Shown here piece by piece: positions 8,833 to 17,715 of a DNA stretch of 64,000 bases (positions are counted from its first letter, which is position 1; every line of letters starts with the position of its first letter). The position numbers and the translations under genes are program-made. The notes beneath the pieces were generated by a model. The model had not been told where the DNA came from. It ran no database searches and saw only the letters and a program-made list of their open reading frames with translations. Source of the DNA: Nocardia harenae NBRC 108248 (GTDB lineage Bacteria > Actinomycetota > Actinomycetes > Mycobacteriales > Mycobacteriaceae); NCBI RefSeq assembly GCF_001612885.1, contig NZ_BDBH01000009.1, positions 124,001 to 188,000 on the forward strand. The letters run 5' to 3'.

Positions 8833-10074
8833 TTAGTCCGCGGCAGGGACAGGAAGCGCGGCCACCAAGCGGGGGACGGCCAGTTCGCGCTGCCAGGCGC
8901 GGGCCGAACCGGTGGCGAGGAACGCGTCGACCGCGTCGTGCAGGGCCGGGGACTCGTCGTAGGAGGAGATCCCGTCCCAGCACAGCCGCCGGACCAGCTC
9001 CGGCGACAGCAGATTCTCGACGGGGATCGAGTACTCCTCGGACAGCTCCGCCATGGCCGCCCTGGCCCGGGTCAACCGCGCCGCCGCGACCGGATCCCGC
9101 CGCTCCCACCGATTGACCGGCGGCGGCCCATCGTAGGGCTGCGCCGTCGGCGGCAGCTCCGCGTCGGCGAGCGCCCGAGCCCGATCCACCGCCCCCAGCC
9201 ACTCCCGCGAGTACCGCCGCTGCCGCGGCCCCCCGAACACCGGCAGCGTGCGCAGCTGCGCGATCGTCCTGGGATCGGCGGCGGCGGCCGCGACGATCGC
9301 CGAGTCCGGCAGGATCCGCGACGGCGCCACATCCCGCCCCCGGGCCAGCTCGTCCCTGGTCACCCACAGCTCCCGGACGATCGCCAGTTGCCTGGCCCGC
9401 CGCAGCGTGTGGATCCCCGAGGTGCGCCGCCACCGATCCGGCCGCAGCGGCGCCGGCTTGCTCAGCCGCACGTGCTCGAACTCCTGCGCGGCGAACTCGG
9501 CCTTCCCCTGCGCCTCCAGCTCCACCGCGACCGCGTCCCGCAGCTCGAGCAGCAGCTCCACATCGAGCGCGGCGTAGTTCAGCCACTCCTCGGGCAGCGG
9601 CCGGGTGGACCAGTCGGCCGCCCCGTGCCCCTTGCGCAGCACCCGCCCGAGCAGGTTCTCCACCATGGCCGCCAAGCCGACCCGCTCGAAACCGGCCAGC
9701 CGCCCGCCCAATTCGGTGTCGAAGAGCCGATTCGGGTGCAGCCCGAGGTCGGCGAGGCCGGGCAGATCCTGGTCCGCCGAGTGCAGCACCCACTCCAGCC
9801 CGTTGATGGCATCGGCCAGGGGGCCGAGCGCGCCGGTCACCGGGATCGGGTCGATCAGCACGGTGCCCGCCCCGGCCCGGCGCAACTGGATCAGGTAGGC
9901 CCGCGCCGAATACCGGAAACCGGAGGCGCGCTCGGCGTCGACGGCAAGCGGGCCGCTGCCCGCGGCGATCCGGGCGGCCGCCGCCGCGACCTCGGCGGGG
10001 GTACCGAGCACGGGCGGCAGTCCGTCGGCGGGGGCGAGCAGAGGCTCCGCGGGGCTGTCGTCGGCTACCGGCAT
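8833..10074 (-). CDS. RNase D-like 3'-5' exonuclease with HRDC domain
   Basis: A 413-residue DEDD-family nuclease, position of Rv2681. The exonuclease domain (about 15-200) shows the D-x-E of motif I in LAVDAERASG, Asp in HSADQDLPGL, and the Y-x3-D of motif III in YAALDVEL; the HRDC nucleic-acid-binding domain lies at about 215-300. It probably trims structured RNA 3' ends. I start at ATG 10074, eight bases after a TATTGT box (leaderless pattern) rather than at the upstream TTG. The DUF3000 gene is 22 bases upstream on the same strand. Confidence 0.88.
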   Translation of the reverse strand: MPVADDSPAEPLLAPADGLPPVLGTPAEVAAAAARIAAGSGPLAVDAERASGFRYSARAYLIQLRRAGAGTVLIDPIPVTGALGPLADAINGLEWVLHSADQDLPGLADLGLHPNRLFDTELGGRLAGFERVGLAAMVENLLGRVLRKGHGAADWSTRPLPEEWLNYAALDVELLLELRDAVAVELEAQGKAEFAAQEFEHVRLSKPAPLRPDRWRRTSGIHTLRRARQLAIVRELWVTRDELARGRDVAPSRILPDSAIVAAAAADPRTIAQLRTLPVFGGPRQRRYSREWLGAVDRARALADAELPPTAQPYDGPPPVNRWERRDPVAAARLTRARAAMAELSEEYSIPVENLLSPELVRRLCWDGISSYDESPALHDAVDAFLATGSARAWQRELAVPRLVAALPVPAAD

Positions 10075-10082
10075 AGCCCAGA

Positions 10083-10088
10083 ACAATA
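10083..10088 (-). promoter_or_regulatory. -10 box for a leaderless transcript of the RNase D-like gene
   Basis: TATTGT on the minus strand, eight bases before the ATG at 10074. The gene may have this promoter in addition to read-through from the DUF3000 gene. Confidence 0.4.
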
Positions 10089-10096
10089 CGTGGCGG

Positions 10097-10735
10097 TCAG
10101 GTCCGATCGTGATCGATGTGCGGCTGCGGTGGCAAACTCGTGATCCCCGCCGGTGGCAGCCCGGCGGAGTAGGCCAGTACCTCGCAGAAGGCCTCCACGT
10201 GGCCGCGCATCTCGGCGGTGACCGCGGTCCAGGAGGCGCGCAGCTCCAGCTGGTGCGCCCGCGGCGGCCCGGCGATATCGCCGTACCGCACCGAGCTGGT
10301 GCTGGTCACGGTGCCGCCGAGCGCGGTGAAGGGGTCGGGCCTGGATTCCAGCGCGTCCACCAGCCAGCTCCAGGCCACCTCGGGGAGCAGCGGGTCGGTG
10401 GCGAGCGAGGCGTCGATATCGGCCTGGATGTAGGCGACGAGCCGGAACGTGCCGTGCCAGGTCTCGTCGCCCTCCGGGTCGTGCAGCAGGATCAGCCTGC
10501 CGAAGGCGTCGCCCTCGGAGTCGGTGGGGACGGTGGCGGCATCGGGATGCGTCACCTCGGCGCCGAGGGCGTAGGAGTACGGCGCCAGCCGCTGCGGCGG
10601 GCGAATGGGCGCCAGCTCGATCCGAGGATGCACGGTTGCGGACCCCATCGCCTCGACCGCGGCGCGAAAGGAAGCGGGTTCGCCGTGTGGCTCGTCGGCC
10701 GGTGCGGCGCCCTCGCGGAAGTCGAGCGGTGTCAC
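10097..10735 (-). CDS. DUF3000 family protein
   Basis: The 212-residue product matches the actinobacterial DUF3000 family by its length, by the sequence PRIELAPIRPPQRLAPYSYA and by its position between the RNase D-like gene and hemE (Rv2680 in M. tuberculosis). It is a soluble protein with no recognised catalytic motif; function unknown. The start is GTG 10735, which has no ribosome site but a TACCGT box eight bases upstream. It is divergent from hemE with only 64 bases between the starts. Confidence 0.82.
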   Translation of the reverse strand: MTPLDFREGAAPADEPHGEPASFRAAVEAMGSATVHPRIELAPIRPPQRLAPYSYALGAEVTHPDAATVPTDSEGDAFGRLILLHDPEGDETWHGTFRLVAYIQADIDASLATDPLLPEVAWSWLVDALESRPDPFTALGGTVTSTSSVRYGDIAGPPRAHQLELRASWTAVTAEMRGHVEAFCEVLAYSAGLPPAGITSLPPQPHIDHDRT

Positions 10736-10743
10736 ACCGACCG

Positions 10744-10749
10744 ACGGTA
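10744..10749 (-). promoter_or_regulatory. -10 box for the DUF3000 gene
   Basis: TACCGT on the minus strand, eight bases before GTG 10735, in the short region shared with the hemE promoter. Confidence 0.4.
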
Positions 10750-10786
10750 GACGGTGACGTTTCACCGCGGGCGGAGGCGCGCCGCC

Positions 10787-10792
10787 TACGAT
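10787..10792 (+). promoter_or_regulatory. -10 box for leaderless hemE
   Basis: TACGAT seven bases before ATG 10800, with no Shine-Dalgarno sequence. This supports ATG 10800 over the GTG-like codon at 10791, which would overlap the box. Confidence 0.5.
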
Positions 10793-10799
10793 GGCGGTG

Positions 10800-11855
10800 A
10801 TGAGTACGCATACCCGCCGCCGGTTGTCCGATGCCCCCTTCCTGGCCGCCGCGACCGGCGCCGAGCCGAGCCGCAGACCCGTCTGGTTCATGCGCCAGGC
10901 CGGCCGGTCGCTGCCGGAGTACCGGGAGCTGCGCAAGGGCATCGGCATGCTGGAGTCCTGCTTCGACCCGGAACTGGTCTGCGAGATCACCATGCAGCCG
11001 GTGCGCAGGCACGGCGTCGACGCCGCGATCCTCTTCTCCGACATCGTGGTTCCGCTCAAGGCGGCCGGTGTGGACCTGGACATCGTGCCCGGCGTCGGCC
11101 CGGTCGTGGCGCAGCCGGTGCGCACCGTCGCCGACGTGCGGGCGCTGCCGCGGCTGCGGCCGGAGGAGGTGGGCGCGGTGAGCGAGGGCGTCCGGCTGCT
11201 CACCGCCGCGCTCGGCGACACCCCGCTGATCGGCTTCGCCGGCGCGCCCTTCACACTCGCCTCCTACCTGGTGGAGGGCGGGCCCTCCAAGCACCACGAG
11301 CGCACCAAGGCCATGATGTACGCCGACCCGGAGACCTGGCACGCGCTGCTCGGGCTGCTCACCGACGTCACCATCGCCTTCCTGCGCGCGCAGATCGACG
11401 CCGGGGTCGACGCGCTGCAGCTCTTCGACTCCTGGGCCGGCGCGCTCTCGGCCGCCGACTACCGGCGCTACGTGCTGCCGCACTCCGAGCGGGTCTTCGC
11501 CGAGCTGGCCGAGAGCGGGCTGCCGCGCATCCACTTCGGCGTCGGCACCGGCGAGCTGCTCGGCGCCATGGGCGAGGCAGGCGCCGACGTGGTCGGGGTG
11601 GACTGGCGGGTGCCGCTGGACGAGGCGGCGCGCCGGGTCGGGCCGGGCAAGGCGCTGCAGGGCAACCTGGACCCGGCCGTGCTCTTCGCCGGGTACGACG
11701 CCGCCGCCGCGCAGACCAGGCGCATCCTGGACGAGGCCGACGCCGCCAGGGCGCTGGGCGCCACCGGGCACGTCTTCAACCTGGGCCACGGCGTGCTGCC
11801 GGACACCGATCCGGGCGTGCTCACCGCGCTGGTGCAGCTGGTGCACGAACTCTGA
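10800..11855 (+). CDS. hemE: Uroporphyrinogen decarboxylase
   Basis: A 351-residue cytoplasmic enzyme that removes four carboxyl groups from uroporphyrinogen III to give coproporphyrinogen III. The substrate arginine motif RPVWFMRQAGRSLPEYR, the catalytic Asp in LFSDIVVPL, the GAPFTLASYLVEGG segment and the C-terminal NLGHGVLP are all present; length is normal. It is the first of three adjacent haem genes (hemE, cgoX, chdC) on this strand. In M. tuberculosis an echA15 gene is reported between this gene and its neighbours; it is absent here. Confidence 0.97.
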   Translation: MSTHTRRRLSDAPFLAAATGAEPSRRPVWFMRQAGRSLPEYRELRKGIGMLESCFDPELVCEITMQPVRRHGVDAAILFSDIVVPLKAAGVDLDIVPGVGPVVAQPVRTVADVRALPRLRPEEVGAVSEGVRLLTAALGDTPLIGFAGAPFTLASYLVEGGPSKHHERTKAMMYADPETWHALLGLLTDVTIAFLRAQIDAGVDALQLFDSWAGALSAADYRRYVLPHSERVFAELAESGLPRIHFGVGTGELLGAMGEAGADVVGVDWRVPLDEAARRVGPGKALQGNLDPAVLFAGYDAAAAQTRRILDEADAARALGATGHVFNLGHGVLPDTDPGVLTALVQLVHEL

Positions 11856-11868
11856 CCCGCGCGGGGGC

Positions 11869-11874
11869 TACCGT
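11869..11874 (+). promoter_or_regulatory. -10 box for leaderless cgoX
   Basis: TACCGT seven bases before ATG 11882, in the 26-base gap after hemE. It suggests that the haem genes are not only transcribed as one unit. Confidence 0.4.
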
Positions 11875-11881
11875 CGAGGCC

Positions 11882-13228
11882 ATGAGAATCGCGGTGGCCG
11901 GTGGTGGGATCAGCGGACTGGTGGCGGCCTTCCGGCTGCGCGGGCTGATCGGGGCGCAGGCGCGGATCACCGTGCTGGAGGCGAGCCCGCGCACCGGCGG
12001 GGTGCTGTACACCGGGGAACTGGCTGGCGGGCCGGTCGATCTCGGGGCGGAGGCGTTCGTCGGGCGGCGGCCCGAGGTGCCCGCGCTGCTCGACGAGCTC
12101 GGGCTGGCGGAGCAGCTGGTGACGCCGTCCGGGCTGCGGCCGCTGGTCTGGGCCGGGGGGCGGTCGCAGCCGCTGCCGGAGCGCACCCTGATGGGGATTC
12201 CCTCCGGCCCCGAGTCGCTCGCCGGGCTGGTGGACGCGGACACGCTGGAGTGGGTCCGCACCGAGCCGGAGCGGCCGCTGGAGTGGGCCGCCGGTGCCGA
12301 TATCGATGTGTTCTCGCTGGTCGCGGCGCGGTTCGGCGAGCAGGTGGCGGAGCGGTCGGTGGATCCGCTGCTCGGCGGGGTGTACGCGGGGAGTTCCCGG
12401 TCGATCGGGGTGCGCGCCGCGCTGCCCGCGCTCGCCGCCGCGCTGGATCGGGGCGCCGCGAGCCTCACGGCGGCGGTCACCTCCGTGCTGCCGCCGCCCT
12501 CCACCGCGCCGGTCTTCGGCGGGCTGCGCGACGGGTACCGGGTGCTGCTGGACGCCCTGGCGGCGCGGGCCGAGGCCGATATCCGCACCGGGGCCGCGGT
12601 CCGTTCGCTGGCCCGCACCGAGCGCGGCTGGGTGCTCGACCCCATCGGCGAGGTGGACGCCGTCGTGCTCGCGACCCCCGCACCGGTCACCGCGCGGCTG
12701 CTCGCCGCCGTCGCCCCCGAGGCGAGCGCCGCCGCCCGGGCCGTCGAGCTGTCCTCGTCCGTCGTGGTGGCGCTCGCGCTGCCCGGTGACACCGCGCTGC
12801 CGGAGAACTCCGGCGTGCTGATCGCCACCGGCGAAGGGCTGCGCGCCAAGGCCTTCACCCTCTCCAGCCGGAAATGGCCGCACCTCGCCGCGCGCGGCGG
12901 CGCACTCGTCCGCGCCTCCTTCGGCCGGTTCGGCGACCCCGGCCCGCTCTCCTGGACCGACCACGAACTCGTCACCGCGGCCGTCGAGGACCTGCGCACC
13001 GTGACCGGCGTGGCCATCGCCCCCGACGGGTTCGCCGTGCAGCGCTGGCCCGGCGGGCTCGCCCAGTACGCCCCCGGCCACACCGAGCGGATCGCGGAGC
13101 TGGAGTCCGGGGTCGCCCGCCTGCCCGGCCTCGCGGTAGCCGGTGCCTACCTGCACGGCGTCGGCGTCCCGGCCTGCGTCGCCGCGGGCACCGCCGCCGC
13201 GGAGCGCGCCGCCGCCGTCCTGGTGTAG
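11882..13228 (+). CDS. cgoX: Coproporphyrinogen III oxidase (CgoX/HemY type)
   Basis: A 448-residue FAD enzyme of the HemY/PPO family. The dinucleotide-binding motif AVAGGGISGLVAAFRLR is at the N-terminus, followed by LEASPRTGG; the C-terminal FAD motif is GLAVAGAYLHGVGVPACVAAG. In Actinobacteria this enzyme oxidises coproporphyrinogen III to coproporphyrin III, and the ChdC decarboxylase gene directly downstream supports that route over the classical protoporphyrin one. Older annotations call it hemG or hemY (Rv2677c). The ferrochelatase CpfC, which acts between the two, is not in the window. Confidence 0.94.
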   Translation: MRIAVAGGGISGLVAAFRLRGLIGAQARITVLEASPRTGGVLYTGELAGGPVDLGAEAFVGRRPEVPALLDELGLAEQLVTPSGLRPLVWAGGRSQPLPERTLMGIPSGPESLAGLVDADTLEWVRTEPERPLEWAAGADIDVFSLVAARFGEQVAERSVDPLLGGVYAGSSRSIGVRAALPALAAALDRGAASLTAAVTSVLPPPSTAPVFGGLRDGYRVLLDALAARAEADIRTGAAVRSLARTERGWVLDPIGEVDAVVLATPAPVTARLLAAVAPEASAAARAVELSSSVVVALALPGDTALPENSGVLIATGEGLRAKAFTLSSRKWPHLAARGGALVRASFGRFGDPGPLSWTDHELVTAAVEDLRTVTGVAIAPDGFAVQRWPGGLAQYAPGHTERIAELESGVARLPGLAVAGAYLHGVGVPACVAAGTAAAERAAAVLV

Positions 13229-13293
13229 CCGGTCACTCGACGCTGCGCACCCGCCGGTACCGCCGGGCCCGGCCGGAATGGCACGATGGAGCC

Positions 13294-13989
13294 ATGGCGC
13301 GACTCGATTACCAGGCCCTCAACTCCACCATCAGGTACCTGATGTTCTCCGTGTTCCAGGTGCGCCCCGGCGTGCTGGGAGACGACCGCGAGGCCGCCCT
13401 GAAACAGGCCACCGCCTTCTTCGAGGGGCTGGACGACCGCGAGGTGGTGCTCCGCGGCATCTACGACGTCTCCGGCCTGCGCGCCGACGCCGACTTCATG
13501 CTCTGGACGCACGCCGAGCGGGTCGAGGACCTGCAGGCCGTCTACGCCGACTTCCGCCGCACCACCGAGCTGGGCAAGGCCAGCACGCCGGTGTGGAGCA
13601 ATGTCGCGCTGCACCGCCCCGCCGAGTTCAACAAGAGCCACATCCCGGCGTTCCTGGCCGGGGAGGAGCCGGGCGCCTACATCTGCGTCTACCCGTTCGT
13701 GCGCTCCTACGAGTGGTACCTGCTCCCGGACGAGGAGCGCCGCAAGATGCTGGCCGACCACGGCAAGCAGGCCCGCGGCTACGCCGACGTGCGCGCCAAC
13801 ACGGTCAGCTCCTTCGCGCTCGGCGACTACGAGTGGATCCTCGCCTTCGAGGCCCCCGAGCTGCACCGCATCGTCGACCTCATGCGCGATCTGCGCGCCA
13901 CCGAGGCCAGGCTGCACGTGCGCGAGGAGATCCCGTTCTACACCGGCCCCAGGGTCGAGCTGGACGCCCTGGTCGCGTCGCTGCCCTGA
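13294..13989 (+). CDS. chdC: Coproheme decarboxylase (HemQ)
   Basis: A 231-residue member of the chlorite-dismutase fold family that uses peroxide to decarboxylate coproheme to haem b, the last step of the coproporphyrin pathway. The active-site region reads VYPFVRSYEWYLLPDEERR with the catalytic Tyr, followed by the haem-ligand His in LADHGKQARGYADV, both as in actinobacterial HemQ. The distal Arg of true chlorite dismutases is not needed for this role. A CACGAT box six bases before the ATG continues the leaderless pattern. Confidence 0.95.
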   Translation: MARLDYQALNSTIRYLMFSVFQVRPGVLGDDREAALKQATAFFEGLDDREVVLRGIYDVSGLRADADFMLWTHAERVEDLQAVYADFRRTTELGKASTPVWSNVALHRPAEFNKSHIPAFLAGEEPGAYICVYPFVRSYEWYLLPDEERRKMLADHGKQARGYADVRANTVSSFALGDYEWILAFEAPELHRIVDLMRDLRATEARLHVREEIPFYTGPRVELDALVASLP

Positions 13990-14077
13990 CCCGGCGTCCC
14001 GGTCCCGGTGCCCAGGGTTTCCGGGGCATGCGCACCTCGCGGACCGCCCGGTACCCTGCGGTCGGCGCCGCGTCGAT

Positions 14078-14521
14078 TCAGCGTGCCGGGCCGCTGTCCG
14101 AGGGGTGCAGCGTCAGGGCGATGGAATTGATGCAGTAGCGCTTGTCGGTGGGCGTGTTGTACCCCTCGCCCTCGAACACGTGGCCGAGGTGGCTGTGGCA
14201 GTTCGCGCACAGCACTTCGACCCGGCGCATGCCGAGCGTGTCGTCGGCGCGCAGGAGCACCGCCTCCGAATCGGCCGGGTCGAAGAACGACGGCCAGCCG
14301 CAGTGCGAATCGAACTTCTCGGTGCTGCGGAAGAGTTCGGTGCCGCAGGCGCGGCAGGAGTAGACGCCCTCGGTCTTGGTGTCGGTGTACTCGCCGACGA
14401 AGGGGCGCTCGGTGGCGGCCTCGCGGAGCACCGCGAATTCGGCCGGGTTCAGCTTGGCGCGCCACTCCTGCGGGGTGAGCTGGATGCGCGGAGCGGGCAG
14501 CGAGGTGTCGGCATCGGTCAT
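14078..14521 (-). CDS. msrB: Peptide-methionine (R)-S-oxide reductase
   Basis: A 147-residue repair enzyme reducing methionine-R-sulphoxide in proteins. It has the two zinc-binding CxxC pairs (CRAC and CANC), the substrate loop SHCGWPSFF, and the catalytic cysteine in KRYCINSIAL near the C-terminus. Length is normal. The start codon follows a TAACCT box (14528-14533) by six bases, so it may have its own leaderless promoter although it lies downstream of aftC on the same strand. It is convergent with chdC. Confidence 0.95.
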   Translation of the reverse strand: MTDADTSLPAPRIQLTPQEWRAKLNPAEFAVLREAATERPFVGEYTDTKTEGVYSCRACGTELFRSTEKFDSHCGWPSFFDPADSEAVLLRADDTLGMRRVEVLCANCHSHLGHVFEGEGYNTPTDKRYCINSIALTLHPSDSGPAR

Positions 14522-14635
14522 GCTTCGAGGTTAATCGCCCGCCGCGCGGCGCGCCTTCGGCGCAGGTAGCGGTCGTTCGGCAGGACGACGGCCGGAGCGG
14601 CCCCGGCCCCTACCGCCGAGGCCGGGCGCGGCCGA

Positions 14636-16024
14636 TCAGGGGCGGTGACCCGCGGGTACCTCGGCGGTCGGCGGGGCAGGCTCGATCGTGGCGGCCGTGC
14701 CGTTCGCGGCTGCCGGGCCCGGGGCGCCGCCCTTCGCCGTCGGCGTGCCGCCGGTCGCGGCATCCGGGGCATCCACCGGCCCGCGCGGATCCGGCGCGGT
14801 GCGCATCCAGTCCTGATCGAGCCCCTTGTCCAGCGTCCCGGCGGCGCGCGCCGCCAGGTACCGATCGCCGAGCACGCAGAACACGACGAGCAGCAGCAGC
14901 CCCCAGCCGAAGGTGATGCGCAGGTACTCCAGATTGCGCCCGACGTCCTGCCAGCGATCCGAGAGCCACTTGTCGTAGCTCAGGAACCCGAAGATGGCGA
15001 GCCACGCGGGCCAGTTGCGCAGCACCGAGTTGCGCAGCACCACCGTCATGAGGAACGGGAAGAGCATCATCGAGTAGTACATCTGGCCCAGCGAGGACAG
15101 CAGGTAGTACGCGGTGAGCAGCACGCCGGCCGAGGTGCAGACGAAGAACAGCTCGTCCTCGCGGTAGTACCGATACAGCAGCCACAGCGTGCCGAGCACG
15201 ATCAGCCCCATGACGATCCGGATGCCCCAGGTGAGCCACGGCGGCAGCCCGTAGTACTCGGCGTTGCCGACGATCGCGCTGTTGAAGTAGTCGCGGGTCT
15301 CCATCAGGTACGGCGTGACATCGGTGAAGAACTTCTCCGGGTCGACCATGAGCGGCCACGCCGCGGCGGTCAGCGCCACCGGAACACCGGCCGCGGTGAT
15401 GAACACCTTCCACTGCCCGCGCGCCGCGGCTATCAGCAGCAGCGGCGCGAGCGTCGGTTTCACCGCGATCGTCAGCCCGAGCACCGCGCCCGCCCACAGG
15501 TCGCGCCGGGCCAGGATCAGGTGCAGGAAGACCAGCTCGCCGAGCAGCAGGCAGCCGTTCACATTGGTGAAGACCAGCGTGTTGATCACGGTCTCGGAGG
15601 CGAACATGGCCAGCAGCAGCGCGGGCGCGGCGACCGAGTTCACGGTGTAGCGGAACAGCTTGAGCAGCAGGTACCAGGCGATCAGGATGGCGATCGCGTT
15701 CAACAGGATGAACAGCCAGCGCGACTTCTCGTAGTCGATGATCGCCACCGGGGCGATCAGCAGCGTGCCGCTGGGCGGGTACAGGTAATGCGGATCGACG
15801 GAGTCGAAATTGGCGGTGTAGACGGGGTTGCCGTTGAGAAACTGGAACGACGCGTTGTACACCGGCCGGTAGTCGTCGGTGACGAATCCGTTGACAGCCT
15901 TGATGAAGACCCGGTGCAGCACCGTCATGACCGCCAGCGGCCACAGGGCGAACCGGATCACCTCGGCGGTGGTGCGAGCCGTGCGTGGCTCGAGCTGTCG
16001 AAGGAGCACCCGGGCACGGTACAC
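14636..16024 (-). CDS. aftC: Alpha-(1->3)-arabinofuranosyltransferase (AftC type, GT-C fold)
   Basis: A 462-residue membrane glycosyltransferase of the DUF2029/GT87 class with about ten hydrophobic segments. The first extracytoplasmic loop holds the acidic motif VTDDYRPVYNAS typical of GT-C enzymes that use decaprenyl-phosphoryl arabinose. In M. tuberculosis the gene at this position, Rv2673, adds the alpha-1,3 branch to arabinan of arabinogalactan and lipoarabinomannan. A disordered Ala/Pro-rich tail (about 415-462) is extra. It starts at GTG 16024 without a clear ribosome site, 55 bases after the TAP hydrolase stop. This gene is strong evidence for a mycolic-acid actinobacterium. Confidence 0.88.
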   Translation of the reverse strand: MYRARVLLRQLEPRTARTTAEVIRFALWPLAVMTVLHRVFIKAVNGFVTDDYRPVYNASFQFLNGNPVYTANFDSVDPHYLYPPSGTLLIAPVAIIDYEKSRWLFILLNAIAILIAWYLLLKLFRYTVNSVAAPALLLAMFASETVINTLVFTNVNGCLLLGELVFLHLILARRDLWAGAVLGLTIAVKPTLAPLLLIAAARGQWKVFITAAGVPVALTAAAWPLMVDPEKFFTDVTPYLMETRDYFNSAIVGNAEYYGLPPWLTWGIRIVMGLIVLGTLWLLYRYYREDELFFVCTSAGVLLTAYYLLSSLGQMYYSMMLFPFLMTVVLRNSVLRNWPAWLAIFGFLSYDKWLSDRWQDVGRNLEYLRITFGWGLLLLVVFCVLGDRYLAARAAGTLDKGLDQDWMRTAPDPRGPVDAPDAATGGTPTAKGGAPGPAAANGTAATIEPAPPTAEVPAGHRP

Positions 16025-16079
16025 CGGAACCCGGCCGCGGTGGTTGCCGGGATCGGCCCGGCGGCGGCTTACGCCCGGG

Positions 16080-17645
16080 TCAAGCGGGGCAGGCCGAGCC
16101 GTCCTGCGGCAGCTGCGCCTCGTTCAGGTACTCCACCACCGCGCGCTGCCCGCAGCCGGAGTGCGCGCTCACCGGATGCCCCCAGCCCTGCCAGCGCAGC
16201 ACCGCGGTGCGGGCGCCTGCCCCGGCCAGCGCGCCGGTCACCGCGGCCTGCCCGACGCCGCCCGCCACCGGGTCGGCGGCGCCGTCCAGGACCAGCACCG
16301 GGAGCGCGAAGTCGGCGATCGGCGGGGTCGGCGAGCCGACCGGCCAGGCGGAGCAGGTGAGCAGCGCCAGCGCGGCGCTCCGGCCGAAGATCGGATATTT
16401 GCCCGCCCAGTCGCCGGCGAGCTCGGCGGCCCGGCTCGGCGCGGGCGGCTGCCTGACGTCGGCGCAGCGGTTCACGAACGCGCCGTCGTTGGCGATGGCC
16501 GCCGACTGCCGCTGGATCAGCGCGAGCAGCGGGCCGCGGTTGCCGCGCCCGGCGGCGGCGAGCGGGTCGGCCAGCTCCGGCACCCGATCGGCCTGGTCGG
16601 CGCGCGGGCTGCCGAGGAAGCCGGTGAGCGCGGTGGTGACGGCGTTCGCCGAGATATCGCCGAGCCGGCCCGCCGCGGCCCGGTTCACCAGGTCGGTGAT
16701 CGCGGCCCTCGGGTCGGGGCCGAGCGCGCAGCCGAGCGCGGTGCAGCGCTGCGCGAAGGCGGTGAGCGCGGCCTCCGCGCCCTGGGCGCGCTGCTCGGCC
16801 ACGGTGGTGGCGTCCGCGCCGAGGCTGGTGGGGGAGTCGAGCACCAGCCGGGCCAGGTGGTCGCCGAACTTGCGGGCGTAGCCGACCGCGATCTCGGCGC
16901 CGTTGCCGGTGCCGAGCAGGTCGATGTGGTCGACCTGCCACTCCTTGCGCAGCTGCTCGATGTCGTCGGCCGCGTGCCCGGCGTCGAAGGTGTTCTCGTA
17001 GGGCTGCAGGAAGTCCCGGCAGGCGATGGTGCCGTCCTGGCTGAAGCCGACCAGTGCCTCGGCCTGCGCCGCGGCATCGCCGAGCGCGGCGAACTGGGCA
17101 TTGTCGGCGAAGCCCTGGCGCACCTCGGGCGGCAGGCAGTCCACCGGCTGTGAGGTACCGATGCCGCGCCGGTCCACCGCGACGATCGGGCGGGTGGCCA
17201 GGATGCCGTTCGGCGGCCCCGCCGCGAGCGCGGCCAGCGTGGCCGAGGAGGCGCGGTCGGCGCCGGAGGTGAGGACCAGCGGCGGCGCGTCCGCCGGGGT
17301 CTGCGGCAGCCGGGCGCGCACCGCGCCGTTGCGGAAGTTGCCGATCACGGTGCCCGCGGTGTCGATCGGGATGGAGTACTCGGCGCACTCCAGGACGACG
17401 CCGTTCGGCGGCGCGCCGAGGCCGAGCTGGTCGAAGGTGGTGCGGGTGCAGTCCGACCAGGCCAGGTCGGTGACCGGCAGCTCGGCCCTGGGCGGGGCGG
17501 GCGGCGCGGACGACGTTCCGGCCCCGCCGCCGGGCGCCACCGGGTGCTCGACGGCGACGGCGGGCCGATCCGACGGCCCCGCACCGCAACCGGCGAGCAC
17601 GAACGTCAGGGAGGTGGCAAGCACGGCGGCCCGGGTCCAGCGCAT
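16080..17645 (-). CDS. Lipoprotein of the TAP-like alpha/beta hydrolase family, nucleophile missing
   Basis: A 521-residue exported protein in the position of Rv2672. A lipoprotein signal (MRWTRAAVLATSLTFVLAGC) precedes a low-complexity linker, an alpha/beta-hydrolase core and the TAP C-terminal domain (about 400-515). The acid (DGAADPVAGG) and histidine (WGHPVSAHSG) of the triad are there, but the nucleophile elbow reads LLGTGNGAE, with Gly where the GxSxG Ser should be. It may be a non-catalytic binding protein or use another residue. The frame opens twelve codons earlier (17681), but the signal peptide favours ATG 17645. Likely co-transcribed with aftC. Confidence 0.8.
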   Translation of the reverse strand: MRWTRAAVLATSLTFVLAGCGAGPSDRPAVAVEHPVAPGGGAGTSSAPPAPPRAELPVTDLAWSDCTRTTFDQLGLGAPPNGVVLECAEYSIPIDTAGTVIGNFRNGAVRARLPQTPADAPPLVLTSGADRASSATLAALAAGPPNGILATRPIVAVDRRGIGTSQPVDCLPPEVRQGFADNAQFAALGDAAAQAEALVGFSQDGTIACRDFLQPYENTFDAGHAADDIEQLRKEWQVDHIDLLGTGNGAEIAVGYARKFGDHLARLVLDSPTSLGADATTVAEQRAQGAEAALTAFAQRCTALGCALGPDPRAAITDLVNRAAAGRLGDISANAVTTALTGFLGSPRADQADRVPELADPLAAAGRGNRGPLLALIQRQSAAIANDGAFVNRCADVRQPPAPSRAAELAGDWAGKYPIFGRSAALALLTCSAWPVGSPTPPIADFALPVLVLDGAADPVAGGVGQAAVTGALAGAGARTAVLRWQGWGHPVSAHSGCGQRAVVEYLNEAQLPQDGSACPA

Positions 17646-17715
17646 GCGGTACAGCCTGCCGCATCCCGGCGGTTCTTTCACGAACGGGGCGGCGCGGTCG
17701 CGCTGACCTCGGACA

